Assembly (NCBI GenBank): GCA_011391495.1
Contig: JAABQK010000003.1
Location: 124,001 to 188,000 of the forward strand
Direction of reading: 5' to 3'
Source of the DNA: Hydrogenophaga sp.
Lineage (GTDB): Bacteria; Pseudomonadota; Gammaproteobacteria; Burkholderiales; Burkholderiaceae_C
DNA: 64,000 nt
Part shown: positions 46,500 to 55,490 of the stretch, one piece after another
Numbering within the stretch: the first letter of the stretch is position 1
How the letters are laid out: every line of letters starts with the position of its first letter
Program-made: the position numbers and the translations under genes
The notes under the pieces: model-generated
What the model was told of the DNA's origin: nothing
Databases searched by the model: none
The model's input: only the letters and a program-made list of their open reading frames with translations

Positions 46500-46741
46500 T
46501 GCAGGCCTGGATCGTCGGTCTCGTCGTGGTCTTGGCTGCGGCCTACGCCATCTGGTACTGGCTGCCGGCCGGCCTGCGCAGCCGCCTGGGCCGTCTGCAC
46601 GAGGCCCTGGGCCGGGCGCCTGGTTGCAACGCCTGCCAGAGCACCTGCGCCGGCTGTGACCGCGCCGCGCCAGCGGCAGCGCCACCGCCGGGCGCGAAGA
46701 GGATCGTCCCGATCCACTCCGCACCACCCTCAGACGATTGA
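46499..46741 (+). CDS. FeoB-associated Cys-rich membrane protein
   Basis: 80 aa, start overlapping the feoB stop. One N-terminal helix (WIVGLVVVLAAAYAIWYWLP) is followed by a cytoplasmic tail with CNACQSTCAGCD, then a Pro/Ala-rich end. Small Cys-rich single-helix proteins directly after feoB are a known class (FeoB-associated Cys-rich family, also DUF6587 types), thought to take the place of FeoC. The cysteines could bind iron or a cluster. The 3' end overlaps the convergent YkgJ gene by 12 nt. Confidence 0.75.
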   Translation: MQAWIVGLVVVLAAAYAIWYWLPAGLRSRLGRLHEALGRAPGCNACQSTCAGCDRAAPAAAPPPGAKRIVPIHSAPPSDD

Positions 46742-47050
46742 GTCCAGGGGCGGCAGGCCGTGCCGCTGCCGGGCGCGCAGGCAGGCCGTGCTGCCCTCTT
46801 CAAATTCGCGACAGGGCGCGGGGCGCCATTCGTAGATGCCGCAGCCCACCTGCTCGCCCAGCCGGCCGGTGAGCGCCGCGCAGCGGGGTGGCGAGTGGTC
46901 GGTGCCGCGCATGCGGCAGGTGCTGGCGGTCACGTCCACCGCCAGTCCGTCGGGGACCGGGCCGCCTTCTGCCTGGGTTTCCAGCACCGAAAAGTCCACC
47001 CGGAAACTGGCGCAGCAGGCGCCACAGGTCTGGCAGGCGTTCAAGGACAT
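46730..47050 (-). CDS. YkgJ-family cysteine cluster protein
   Basis: 106 aa from ATG 47050. The cysteine motif CQTCGACCASFRVDFSV near the N-terminus plus CRMRG, CAALTGRLGEQVGCGIYEWRPAPC match the UPF0153/YkgJ family, predicted to bind zinc or an iron-sulfur cluster. The function is unknown. It sits 13 nt downstream of a methyltransferase gene and convergent to the feo operon. Confidence 0.88.
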   Translation of the reverse strand: MSLNACQTCGACCASFRVDFSVLETQAEGGPVPDGLAVDVTASTCRMRGTDHSPPRCAALTGRLGEQVGCGIYEWRPAPCREFEEGSTACLRARQRHGLPPLDSIV

Positions 47051-47063
47051 GGTGTGTGCGGCA

Positions 47064-48014
47064 TCAGGCCGGTGGCAGTGGCTGGCGCGGTCCTGCGGGC
47101 GGCACCTCAGGTGCCCGGTAGAGCAGCACCTTGAGCGCGCGTTCGTCCGAGACGTCGGCAAAGGCGGGCGGGTTGGGCAGGCGCTGCTCGAACCGGAGTT
47201 CGGGCGCCGCCTCGCGCATCCGGTCCTGCAGAAAAGCCAGGTCCAGTTCGGGGGCGTTCAGGCACAGCAGCACCTGGCCACCGGGGCGCAGCAGGTCCGG
47301 CAGGCGCCGCATCAGCCGCTGGTAGTCCTTCGTCGCGACGAAGCTGCCCTTCTGGTAGCTCGGCGGGTCGACGACGATCAGGTGGTACGGACCGGAGCGG
47401 GTGATCTTGCCCCAGGTCTTGAAGATGTCGTGGGCCATGAAGCTCGCACCCGCAGACAGGCCGTTGAGCGCGTGGTTCTGTTGCCCGATGCCCATGGCGG
47501 CGGCGCTCATGTCCACATTGATCACCTGCCTGGCACCGCCTTGCAGCGCCGCCACCGAGAAAGAGCAGGTGTAGGCAAAGAGGTTGAGCACCCTGGCTCC
47601 CACAGCGTGTTCGCGCACCCACTGCCGCCCCTCGGCCATGTCGAGAAACAGGCCGTGGTTCTGGCCTTTCTGGAGATGCACCCGGTAGCGGGCGCCGCGC
47701 TCGCTCACCACGTGCGGCTCGGGCACGGTGCCGGCCATGAGCCGCGTTTCGGTGCGACCTTCGTGCCGGAGCTGGAACACCCAGTTCAAGGGGGCGTTCG
47801 GCGACAGTTCGGACCAGCGCGCCGACAAGGCCTCGTGGAGGGTCGCCAGTTCGGCGTCCGTGACCGGCTGGAAACTGGTGAGCAACCAGACCGGCGGGTA
47901 GGCATCCAGCGCCCACTGCTCACAGCCCGGGTGCAGCCCACCCCGGCCATGGAAGACGCGCCGGGCATCGGTGGGCAGGTCCATCCGTTCGATGGCGTCT
48001 AGCAGGGCTTGCAT
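47064..48014 (-). CDS. RlmI-like class I SAM-dependent methyltransferase
   Basis: 316 aa. The N-terminal third is a small alpha/beta part, followed by the RlmI/RlmKL-type Rossmann domain: GQNHGLFLDMAEGRQWV, VLNLFAYTCSFSVAAL (SAM motif I), INVDMSAAAMGIGQQNHALNG and IVVDPPSYQKGSFVATKDY (DPPSY catalytic/nucleotide motif). It lacks the N-terminal PUA domain of RlmI, so the substrate (probably rRNA) is not certain. Confidence 0.85.
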   Translation of the reverse strand: MQALLDAIERMDLPTDARRVFHGRGGLHPGCEQWALDAYPPVWLLTSFQPVTDAELATLHEALSARWSELSPNAPLNWVFQLRHEGRTETRLMAGTVPEPHVVSERGARYRVHLQKGQNHGLFLDMAEGRQWVREHAVGARVLNLFAYTCSFSVAALQGGARQVINVDMSAAAMGIGQQNHALNGLSAGASFMAHDIFKTWGKITRSGPYHLIVVDPPSYQKGSFVATKDYQRLMRRLPDLLRPGGQVLLCLNAPELDLAFLQDRMREAAPELRFEQRLPNPPAFADVSDERALKVLLYRAPEVPPAGPRQPLPPA

Positions 48015-48101
48015 GGGCGGGGATGTGGCACAGATCCAGCCGTGTGCTGACCGGTCCGCTGCCAGCGTGACCAGAACCGCAGGGCCATCTGCTTTGGTTG
48101 T

Positions 48102-49046
48102 TTACAGACGGCCCAGCAGCAGGTATTCCATCAGCGCTTTCTGCACGTGCATCCGGTTTTCTGCCTCGTCCCAGACGACCGACTGCGGACCATCGATCAC
48201 CTCGGCGCTGACCTCTTCGCCGCGGTGGGCCGGCAGGCAGTGCATGAAGAGGGCGTCGGGCCTGGCCGCACGCATCATGTCCTCGTCCACACACCAGCGC
48301 GCGAAGGCTTCGCGGCGCACCTCGTTCTCGGCCTCGTAGCCCATGCTGGTCCACACGTCGGTGGTCACCAGGTCGGCGCCGGCACAGGCCTCGCGCGGAT
48401 CCTTGAACACCTTGAAGCAGGCCCGGTCGGATATGCCAGCCAGCGCCGGGTCCACCTCGTAGCCTCCCGGTGTGCTCACGTGCACGGTGAAACCCAGCAA
48501 CTCGGCGGCCTGCAGCCAGGTGTTGGCCATGTTGTTGCCGTCGCCCACCCAGGCCACCACCTTGCCGCGGATCGCGTCCAGCGGCTGGCCGCTGGCGGCG
48601 GGCCGGTACTCCACCAGGGTGAACAGGTCGGCGAGGATCTGGCAGGGATGGAACTCGTTGGTCAGGCCGTTGATGACGGGTACCCGCGAGTGCGCGGCGA
48701 AGCGCTCGATCTTGCTCTGCTCGAAGGTGCGGATCATGACCAGGTCCACCATGCGGCTTATGACCTTGGCGCTGTCCTCGATCGGTTCGGCGCGTCCGAG
48801 CTGGCTGTCACCCGTGGTCAGGTGCACCACCGAGCCGCCGAGCTGGTACATGCCGGCCTCGAAGCTCACACGCGTTCGCGTGCTGGCCTTCTCGAAGATC
48901 ATGGCCAGCGTGCGGTCAGGATCGGCAAACGGCTGGTGCTTCTCGACCGCCTTGAACTTGTGCTTGATGAAGGCCGCGCGCGTGAACAGGTAGCCGTACT
49001 CGTCGGCGCTGAGGTCCTTGAACTGGAGGTAGTGTTTCAGTTGCAT
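48102..49046 (-). CDS. argF: Ornithine carbamoyltransferase
   Basis: 314 aa from ATG 49046 (MQLKHYLQFKDL, the usual family start). A GTG four codons earlier overlaps the argD stop and cannot be excluded; neither has a good ribosome-binding site. It makes citrulline from ornithine and carbamoyl phosphate. Motifs: FEKASTRTRVSFEAGM (carbamoyl phosphate), NGLTNEFHPCQILADL and MHCLPAHRGEEV (ornithine). Second gene of argD-argF. Confidence 0.96.
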   Translation of the reverse strand: MQLKHYLQFKDLSADEYGYLFTRAAFIKHKFKAVEKHQPFADPDRTLAMIFEKASTRTRVSFEAGMYQLGGSVVHLTTGDSQLGRAEPIEDSAKVISRMVDLVMIRTFEQSKIERFAAHSRVPVINGLTNEFHPCQILADLFTLVEYRPAASGQPLDAIRGKVVAWVGDGNNMANTWLQAAELLGFTVHVSTPGGYEVDPALAGISDRACFKVFKDPREACAGADLVTTDVWTSMGYEAENEVRREAFARWCVDEDMMRAARPDALFMHCLPAHRGEEVSAEVIDGPQSVVWDEAENRMHVQKALMEYLLLGRL

Positions 49047-49054
49047 GGCGGGTG

Positions 49055-50266
49055 TCACTCGGCAAGGAAGGCTTCGATCAGCGGCAGCAGGATGGCCGCC
49101 ACCTCATCGGCTTCGGCGATGGTCATGATCAGCGGTGGCACGAGCCGGATCACGCTGTCGGCCGTCACGCTCAGCAGAAGGCCCGCGTCGGCCGCGCGCT
49201 GCGTGATCACGCCGCAGGGCTTGGCCAGCTCGATGCCGATCATCAGGCCCTGGCCGCGGACCTCTTTCACGCCAGGTTTGCCCAGAAGGGAGGTCAGGAG
49301 CCTGGTTTGCAGGTGCAAGCCCACGCGCGCGGCGTTGTCCAGCAGACCGTCTTCTTCCATGATGCGGATCGTTTCCACGCCGGCGCGCATGGCCAGCGGG
49401 TTGCCACCGAACGTGGTGCCGTGGTTGCCTGGCTGAAAAATGGTCGCGGCCTTGGGGCCTGCGACCACCGCGCCAATCGGCACGCCAGAACCCAGGCCCT
49501 TGGCCAGCGGCATCACGTCGGGCACGATGCCGGCCCACTGGTGGGCGAACCATTTGCCGGTGCGGCCCATGCCGCACTGCACCTCGTCGATCATCAGCAG
49601 CCAGTCCTGTTCGTCACACAGGGCACGCACGTCCCGCAGGTACTGCACACGCATCGGGTTCACGCCGCCCTCGCCCTGGATGGTCTCGAAAAAAACCGCC
49701 ACCACGTTGGGATTGCCTGCGGTGGCCTTCTTCAGCGCATCGATGTCGTTCACCGGCACGCGGATGAATCCTTCCACCAGAGGACCAAACCCGGCCTGGA
49801 TCCTGGCGTTGCCGGTGGCCGAAAGGGTCGCGATGCTGCGGCCGTGGAAGGCCTTTTCGTAAACCACGATTTCCGGGCGCTCGATGCCCTTGTCGTGTCC
49901 GTACTTGCGCGCCAGCTTCAGGGCGGCCTCATTGGCTTCCAGGCCACTGCTGCAGAAAAACACGTTCGTCATGCCCGAACGCTCGACCAGCATCTGCGCG
50001 AGGCGCTCCTGGTCGGGTACGTGGTAGTAGTTGCAGCAGTGCATCATCTTGGCCACCTGGTCCTGCAGTGCAGGCACCAGTTTGGGATGGCCGTGGCCCA
50101 GTGTGTTGACGGCGATGCCGGCCAGCGCGTCCAGGTATTCCTTGCCATTGACGTCCCAGACGCGCACGCCGCGGCCGTAGGACATCGCGATCGGCAGGCG
50201 GCCGTAGGTGTTCATCACATGCGGCGACGACGGAACGGTAGGGGCAGCGGATACGGCGGCATTCAT
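49055..50266 (-). CDS. argD: Acetylornithine aminotransferase
   Basis: 403 aa from ATG 50266 (GGAG upstream). Class III PLP aminotransferase of arginine synthesis. Signatures: ALAGIAVNTLGHGHPKLV, FFCSSGLEANEAALKLAR, EPIQGEGG-type region FETIQGEGGVNP, LMIDEVQCGMGRTGKWFAHQ and the PLP lysine in PLAKGLGSGVPIGAVV. Some members also act in lysine synthesis as succinyl-diaminopimelate aminotransferase. Confidence 0.95.
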   Translation of the reverse strand: MNAAVSAAPTVPSSPHVMNTYGRLPIAMSYGRGVRVWDVNGKEYLDALAGIAVNTLGHGHPKLVPALQDQVAKMMHCCNYYHVPDQERLAQMLVERSGMTNVFFCSSGLEANEAALKLARKYGHDKGIERPEIVVYEKAFHGRSIATLSATGNARIQAGFGPLVEGFIRVPVNDIDALKKATAGNPNVVAVFFETIQGEGGVNPMRVQYLRDVRALCDEQDWLLMIDEVQCGMGRTGKWFAHQWAGIVPDVMPLAKGLGSGVPIGAVVAGPKAATIFQPGNHGTTFGGNPLAMRAGVETIRIMEEDGLLDNAARVGLHLQTRLLTSLLGKPGVKEVRGQGLMIGIELAKPCGVITQRAADAGLLLSVTADSVIRLVPPLIMTIAEADEVAAILLPLIEAFLAE

Positions 50267-50453
50267 GCGAGGGCTCCGGAAGGAAGGATCAAAAAGAAAG
50301 CGGCTCAACGCCTGTTGCAAGCAGGTTGAGCCGTCGAAAAGGGATTCTAGGGGCTGGGACGGGCACCATCATGGCTTGTTGTGCATCGCTGTCATGCAGC
50401 CATGACGGCAGCTGCGCCAGCCGCTCTGGTGGTCGGGTAATCCCTGATCTTGA

Positions 50454-50468
50454 GTCTTATATAAGATA
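50454..50468. promoter_or_regulatory. Candidate GntR operator, copy 2
   Basis: GTCTTATATAAGATA, identical (on the opposite strand) to the 15 bases at 16227-16241. It overlaps a -10-like TAGAAT (50467-50472) that faces the DUF3579 gene, where a repressor would act directly. The rest of the argD-DUF3579 gap (50267-50557) shows no other signal. Confidence 0.65.
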
Positions 50469-50557
50469 GAATACCCAGCATCCACTCCGGTGAGCGATCC
50501 TCCGTCCGGTGGTGGCCATGCCTCCCTTCCAGGGCCCTCCATCCGAAGGCTTCTCCG

Positions 50558-50878
50558 ATGGTTTCACCGACTGCCAAACAAGTCTTCATCCAGGGTGTCA
50601 CCCAGAGCGGTCGCACCTTTCGCCCCAGCGACTGGGCCGAGCGCCTGGCGGGCGTGATGAGTCAGTTTCGCCCCGGCGGTGCCCATCCGGGCAGCCACCT
50701 GAGCTATTCGCCCTGGTGCGTGCCCAACACCATCAACGGCATCAAGTGCGTGGTGGTGCACACCGATCTGCGCGAGGCCGAGCCAATGGCCTGGGACTTT
50801 GTGATGCACTTCGCTCGCGACAATGACCTGCAGGTGGTGGAAGCCTGTCTGATGCCGGACGCCACCCCCAGGAGCTGA
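50558..50878 (+). CDS. DUF3579 domain protein
   Basis: 106 aa. VFIQGVTQSGRTFRPSDWAERLAGVMSQF and SPWCVPNTINGIKCVVVHTDLREAEPMAWDFVMHFARDN match the betaproteobacterial DUF3579 family. No function is known; it is a small soluble protein. A weak GAAGG precedes the ATG. The upstream palindrome shared with the gntR/mdh promoter suggests it responds to the same regulator as the TCA genes. Confidence 0.88.
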   Translation: MVSPTAKQVFIQGVTQSGRTFRPSDWAERLAGVMSQFRPGGAHPGSHLSYSPWCVPNTINGIKCVVVHTDLREAEPMAWDFVMHFARDNDLQVVEACLMPDATPRS

Positions 50879-50917
50879 GCCTGGCCGACTGTCGGGACCC
50901 GATTTCCGACGCCCAAC

Positions 50918-50945
50918 AAAAAACCGCCCGAAGGCGGTTTTTTGC
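50918..50945. terminator. Bidirectional intrinsic terminator between the DUF3579 gene and rpsT
   Basis: AAAAAACCGCC, loop CGAA, GGCGGTTTTTT. It has A-runs and T-runs on both sides, so it can stop transcription from either direction. Confidence 0.88.
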
Positions 50946-51043
50946 TTTTTTTGCTGGCAGCGCACCCGTTTCAAACGGCAGACCCCAAAGTCGGTGCATC
51001 GGGGTCCGGGCTGTTGGCCTGAGGGATCAGGCCGGGGAGGTCG

Positions 51044-51343
51044 TCAGGCAGCGGCGAGAGCCAGTGCCTTGACCTTGGTGGACAGACGGCTCTTGTCGCG
51101 AGCGGCCTTGTTCTTGTGGAAGATGCCCTTGTCGGCGACGATGTCGACGACTTGCTGCATCTTGGCGAACAGTTCGGTCGCCTTCGTCTTGTCGCCAGCC
51201 AGAACGGCTTTTTCAACGTTCTTGACGGCGGTGCGGTATTTGGAGCGCAGCGAGGTGTTCGCGGCGTTGATCTTGACGTCCTGGCGGACGCGTTTGCGGC
51301 CAGATGCCAGGCGGGGGTTCTTTTTCTTCGGCTTGGTTGCCAT
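51044..51343 (-). CDS. rpsT: 30S ribosomal protein S20
   Basis: 99 aa, helical, with the basic N-terminus [21 protein letters not shown], then [15 protein letters not shown] and [20 protein letters not shown]. It is slightly longer than E. coli S20. Divergent from murJ with 118 nt between, a common betaproteobacterial pairing. The ATG is preceded by AAGGAAA. Confidence 0.97.
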   Translation of the reverse strand: MATKPKKKNPRLASGRKRVRQDVKINAANTSLRSKYRTAVKNVEKAVLAGDKTKATELFAKMQQVVDIVADKGIFHKNKAARDKSRLSTKVKALALAAA

Positions 51344-51461
51344 GGTGAATTTCCTTCAGATGTTTGGGGATGATGCCAGCAAAGCCCGCAATTTTAGCAT
51401 GCTCGCCGGTGGATGCAAAGGCAGAGGCAGGTCAGCGGTTCACAGCCGATACACTGTGGCG

Positions 51462-53027
51462 GTGTCCCTCTTCAAATCCGCCTCCCTGGTCTCTCTGCTG
51501 ACGCTGGTTTCCCGCATCACCGGTCTCGTGCGCGAGTTGCTCATGGCGGCGACGTTCGGTGCCAGCGCACTGACGGACGCCTTCAACGTTGCCTTTCGCA
51601 TCCCGAACCTGCTGCGCCGCCTGTTCGCCGAAGGCGCCTTCAGCCAGGCCTTCGTGCCGGTGCTGGCCGGCGTGCGCGCGAAGGAAGGCGATGACGCCAC
51701 GCGCCAGATGGTGGACCAGATCGCCACCGTGCTGGCCTGGGCACTGACCCTGACCTGCGTGCTGGGGGTGGCGGGTGCGCCGGTCCTGGTCTGGGCCATG
51801 GCGAGCGGCCTGAAGCAGAGCCCGCAGGGGTTTGAAGCCGCCGTCTTCATGACGCGCTGGATGTTCCCTTACATCGCCTTCATGTCCTTCGTGGCGCTGT
51901 CGGCCGGCATCCTGAACACCTGGAAGCGGTTCGCCGTACCGGCGGCGACGCCGGTGCTGCTGAACGTGGCCATGATCGCCGCCGCCTACTGGGGTGCCCC
52001 ATGGTTCGGCTCCCTGGGCATCGAGCCCATCTACGCCATGGCCGGTGGTGTGTTGCTGGGCGGCAGCCTGCAGCTGGGGGTCCAGATTCCCGTGCTGCAC
52101 CGTCTGGGCATGCTGCCGCACGTCCGCGTGCGCTGGTCAGCCCTGAAGGCCGCCTGGAACCATCCCGGCACGCGCCGCGTGACCACGCTCATGCTGCCGG
52201 CGCTGCTGGGTGTGAGCGTGGCGCAGGTCTCTCTGCTGATCAACACCCAGATTGCGTCGCACCTGGTGACCGGCAGCGTGAGCTGGCTCACCTACGCCGA
52301 CCGCCTGATGGAATTCCCCACCGCCATGCTCGGGGTGGCGCTGGGTGTGGTGCTGCTGCCGCAACTGGCCGCCGCGAAGGCCGCCGACGACGCCGTGCGC
52401 TACAGCGGCCTGCTCGACTGGGGCCTGAGGCTGGTTGTACTGCTGGCGGTTCCTTGTGCGGTGGCCCTGCTGACGTTTGCGAGGCCCCTGGTGGCGGTGC
52501 TGTACCACTACGGCGCCTTCACCGAGGCCGACGTGCAGCAGACCTCGGTCGCCTTGATGGGTTATGGCGCGGGCCTGCTGGGCCTGATCGCCATCAAGGT
52601 GCTTGCACCCGGGTTCTATGCACGGCAGGATATCAAGACGCCGGTCAAGATCGCCGTCGTGGTGCTGCTGCTGACCCAGGCCATGAACCTGCTGTTCGTT
52701 CCCTATCTGGCGCACGCTGGCCTCGCGCTGGCCATTGGCCTGGGCGCCATGGTGAACGCGCTGTGGCTCCTGATCGGACTGATGCGCCGTGGGGCCTACA
52801 CCCCCACGCCCGGCTGGGCGCGCTTTGCCCTGCAGGTGCTGGCGGCCAGCGCGCTGCTGGCGGTCTTCCTGATGTGGACCGCCGCACGCTTCAACTGGAC
52901 CGGTTTTGAAGGACAGGCCCTGCAACGTGTGGGCTTGCTGGGCCTGTGCATCGGCGGTGCAGTCGGGGTCTATTTCCTGACGCTGATGCTGGCCGGTTTG
53001 AACTTGCGCCAGTTCATCCGAAAATAG
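51462..53027 (+). CDS. murJ: Lipid II flippase MurJ
   Basis: 521 aa from GTG 51462 (VSLFKSASLVSLLTLVSRIT, the family start); the track's longer form reads across rpsT. Fourteen membrane helices. Conserved family segments: GLVRELLMAATFGASALTDAFNV, RIPNLLRRLFAEGAFSQAFVPVL with its charged cluster, and ISWLTYADRLMEFP-like SVSWLTYADRLMEFPTAMLG. It moves lipid II across the inner membrane for peptidoglycan synthesis. Confidence 0.95.
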   Translation: MSLFKSASLVSLLTLVSRITGLVRELLMAATFGASALTDAFNVAFRIPNLLRRLFAEGAFSQAFVPVLAGVRAKEGDDATRQMVDQIATVLAWALTLTCVLGVAGAPVLVWAMASGLKQSPQGFEAAVFMTRWMFPYIAFMSFVALSAGILNTWKRFAVPAATPVLLNVAMIAAAYWGAPWFGSLGIEPIYAMAGGVLLGGSLQLGVQIPVLHRLGMLPHVRVRWSALKAAWNHPGTRRVTTLMLPALLGVSVAQVSLLINTQIASHLVTGSVSWLTYADRLMEFPTAMLGVALGVVLLPQLAAAKAADDAVRYSGLLDWGLRLVVLLAVPCAVALLTFARPLVAVLYHYGAFTEADVQQTSVALMGYGAGLLGLIAIKVLAPGFYARQDIKTPVKIAVVVLLLTQAMNLLFVPYLAHAGLALAIGLGAMVNALWLLIGLMRRGAYTPTPGWARFALQVLAASALLAVFLMWTAARFNWTGFEGQALQRVGLLGLCIGGAVGVYFLTLMLAGLNLRQFIRK

Positions 53028-53068
53028 CGCCCATCGCCGGTCCGCGTCGATTTCAGGCCCTGTCCACC

Positions 53069-53926
53069 ATGTCCTCTGTATTTGACTTCTCCGCGCCCAC
53101 GCCGTTGGGCTACTTCGCCACCCTGGTGGGTGACGAGGACAGCCTGCCGTTGCTGGAGGCGGTCGCGTCGGTTGCCCAGGACGAATACCCCGACCTGGAC
53201 GTGCAGCAGGTGCTGGGTGATGTCGACCAGTTGCTCGCGCGCATCCGTCGGCGCTGCGCGGACGCCACCGAACCGCTGCAGCGCCTGCGTGCGCTGAACC
53301 AGTTCTTCTTTCGGGACATGGGCTTTGGCGGCAACGTCAACAACTATTACGACCCCGACAACAGCTTCCTCAACGTGGTGCTGAAAACGCGCCGTGGCAT
53401 CCCCATCACGCTGGCCGTGCTCTGGCTGGAGCTGGCGCAGGGGCTGGGCCTGAAGGCACGTGGCGTCAGCTTTCCCGGGCATTTCATGGTCAAGGTCAAC
53501 CTGCCCAACGGCCAGGTGGTGATCGATCCGTTCAGCGGCCAGTCGCTCAGCCGCGAAGACCTGTCGGAACGGCTGGAGCCGTACAAGCGGCGCAATGGTC
53601 TGGTCGACGATTTCGACGTCCCTGTGGGCCTGTACCTGCAGGCGGCCACGCCGCGCGAGATCCTGGCGCGCATGTTGCGCAACCTCAAGGAAATCCACCA
53701 CACGCAGGAAGACTGGACGCGCCTGATCGCCGTGCTGGACCGTTTGCTGATCCTGCTGCCCGACGCCTGGAACGAATACCGCGACCGTGGCCTGGCATGG
53801 GCCGAGATGGGCGACAACCGGCTGGCCGTGAACGACCTGGAAACCTATGTCGCCCACACCGACGATTCGCTGGACCGTGAAGCCATTGGCGAGCGGCTCG
53901 AGGCCCTGCGCCGCGAGCTCAACTGA
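53069..53926 (+). CDS. SirB1 family protein (transglutaminase-like plus TPR)
   Basis: 285 aa from ATG 53069. N-terminal helical part, then the transglutaminase-like core with FRDMGFGGNVNNYYDPDNSFLNVV, RRGIPITLAVLWLELAQGLGL and GVSFPGHFMVKV, followed by TPR-type helices at 190-285 (EDWTRLIAVLDRLLILLPDAW). The usual catalytic Cys of transglutaminases is not seen, in line with SirB1 proteins. The role is undefined; it follows murJ by 41 nt. Confidence 0.88.
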   Translation: MSSVFDFSAPTPLGYFATLVGDEDSLPLLEAVASVAQDEYPDLDVQQVLGDVDQLLARIRRRCADATEPLQRLRALNQFFFRDMGFGGNVNNYYDPDNSFLNVVLKTRRGIPITLAVLWLELAQGLGLKARGVSFPGHFMVKVNLPNGQVVIDPFSGQSLSREDLSERLEPYKRRNGLVDDFDVPVGLYLQAATPREILARMLRNLKEIHHTQEDWTRLIAVLDRLLILLPDAWNEYRDRGLAWAEMGDNRLAVNDLETYVAHTDDSLDREAIGERLEALRRELN

Positions 53927-54095
53927 GCATGCTTGCCGGGTGCTCTGGGCCCTCGCGCTTCCGCTGGCGCGCGGGAGACGTCGTGTGTCTGCGTGTAAGC
54001 CGCATTGACGGAACCGCGTTCCTGGACGACGATCCGAAGTGGCCGGCTGCTTGCCAAAAGTTTGCTGCGTTTTAATCTGTTTGCGAGTTCTATCC

Positions 54096-54488
54096 ATGCT
54101 GAAAACTTTCAATCGCCTGCTGGCGACCGCGCTCATTCCCTGCATCACACTCGCCGGAGTGCCTTTGACGGCTCAGGCCTCCATCATCTCCTCCGAGCAG
54201 GCCATGGTCACGCCTGCAGGCGATGCCAGCCGCGAGCGCGTCGCCGCCTTTCTGGCACGAGACGACGTGCGAACCGAGTTGCAGGCGCAGGGCGTGAGCG
54301 CCGACGATGCCATCGCCCGCGTGCAGGCCATGTCGGACGCGGAAGTGGCCCAGCTGGCTGACCGGGTCGACCAGGCCCCTGCCGGCGCTGGCGTGGTGGG
54401 CGTGCTGTTCAGCATCTTCCTGATCCTGCTGGTGACCGACATCCTGGGCCTCACCAAGGTCTTCCCGTTCACCCGCGCCGTTCGATGA
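54096..54488 (+). CDS. PA2779-family small exported membrane protein
   Basis: 130 aa from ATG 54096 (MLKTFNRLLATALIPCITLA). A signal-like N-terminus ends LTAQAS; a soluble helical part (RVAAFLARDDVRTELQAQGV, DDAIARVQAMSDAEVAQLAD) is followed by a C-terminal helix (VVGVLFSIFLILLVTDILGL) and a positive tail. This is the PA2779 layout. It overlaps the next gene, of the PA2778 family, by ATGA. The two almost always occur together. Confidence 0.85.
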   Translation: MLKTFNRLLATALIPCITLAGVPLTAQASIISSEQAMVTPAGDASRERVAAFLARDDVRTELQAQGVSADDAIARVQAMSDAEVAQLADRVDQAPAGAGVVGVLFSIFLILLVTDILGLTKVFPFTRAVR

Positions 54489-55447
54489 TCCTGCGCTCCC
54501 CGCGCCGCACAACCCCCGCCCTGGCGGGGGTTGTGCTTTGTGTGCTGCTCTGGCTGTCGGGTTGCGCGGCCACGCTGCAGGGCCGGGCACTGCAGGCGGA
54601 CTGGCCAGCGCGCTGGCCCGACCGTGTGCTGCTCGGGACGGTGCCGTTCTTTCCGCAGGACGACCATCTGTGCGGTCCGGCCTCGCTGGCCATGGTGGCG
54701 CAGGCGGCGGGCAGCACGGTCACGCCCGAGCTGCTCACGCCGCAGGTCTACCTGCCCGGGCGCCAGGGGGCCCTGCAGGTGGAGATGCTGGCGGCGGCGC
54801 GCCGCCAGGGGCTGGTGGCCTATCTGCTCGCCCCCGAGCTGTCCGCCGTGTTCGACGAGGTGGCTGCGGGCCACCCGGTGCTGGTGCTGCTGAACCTCTC
54901 GCTGCCGATTTCACCGATGTGGCATTACGCGGTCGTGGTCGGCTACGACCGGCAGCGGCAGCAGGTCATCCTGCACTCGGGCACCACCCCGCGCATGACG
55001 ATGCCCCTGGCCACTTTCGAGCACACCTGGGCACGGTCGGATCGCTGGGCCCTGCGCGTCACGACACCGGCACAGCTGCCGGCCACCGCACAGCCCGATG
55101 CCTGGGCCAGTGCCGTGGCCGCACTGGAGCGGGTGGATGCCCGTGCGGCGTACACCGCCTGGAGCACCGGTCTGCAGCGCTGGCCCGACCACCGCATCGG
55201 GCTGCTGGGTCTGGGCAATGCGGCCTACGCCCTGGGTCAGCAGGCTCGCGCCGCCCAGGCTTACGAGGCAGCCGTCCAGGCCCACCCCGACTTTGCCGAT
55301 GCGTGGCACAACCTGGCACAGGTGCGGCTGGAGCTGAACCAGCTCGATGCCGCACAGCGGGCGGCTTTGCAGGCGGTGTCCCTGGGTGGGGTGCGGCTGC
55401 CGGCGTACCGCGCACTGCTGGAAAAGATCGAAGCCAGGCGGCGCTGA
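54485..55447 (+). CDS. PA2778-family lipoprotein with C39-like cysteine peptidase and TPRs
   Basis: 320 aa. A signal peptide with lipobox LSGC, then a C39-type papain-like domain with the catalytic Cys in DDHLCGPASLAMV and the His in MWHYAVVVGYD. From about residue 200 TPR repeats follow (RVDARAAYTAWSTGLQRWP, GNAAYALGQQARAAQAYEAA, AWHNLAQVRLELNQLDAAQ). The role is unknown; the domain mix suggests cleavage or recognition of an exported peptide together with the PA2779 partner. Confidence 0.87.
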   Translation: MILRSPRRTTPALAGVVLCVLLWLSGCAATLQGRALQADWPARWPDRVLLGTVPFFPQDDHLCGPASLAMVAQAAGSTVTPELLTPQVYLPGRQGALQVEMLAAARRQGLVAYLLAPELSAVFDEVAAGHPVLVLLNLSLPISPMWHYAVVVGYDRQRQQVILHSGTTPRMTMPLATFEHTWARSDRWALRVTTPAQLPATAQPDAWASAVAALERVDARAAYTAWSTGLQRWPDHRIGLLGLGNAAYALGQQARAAQAYEAAVQAHPDFADAWHNLAQVRLELNQLDAAQRAALQAVSLGGVRLPAYRALLEKIEARRR

Positions 55448-55490
55448 GCCCGGGCTGCCGCCAGCACCTTGTTTGCATTGAGGAGCACCG

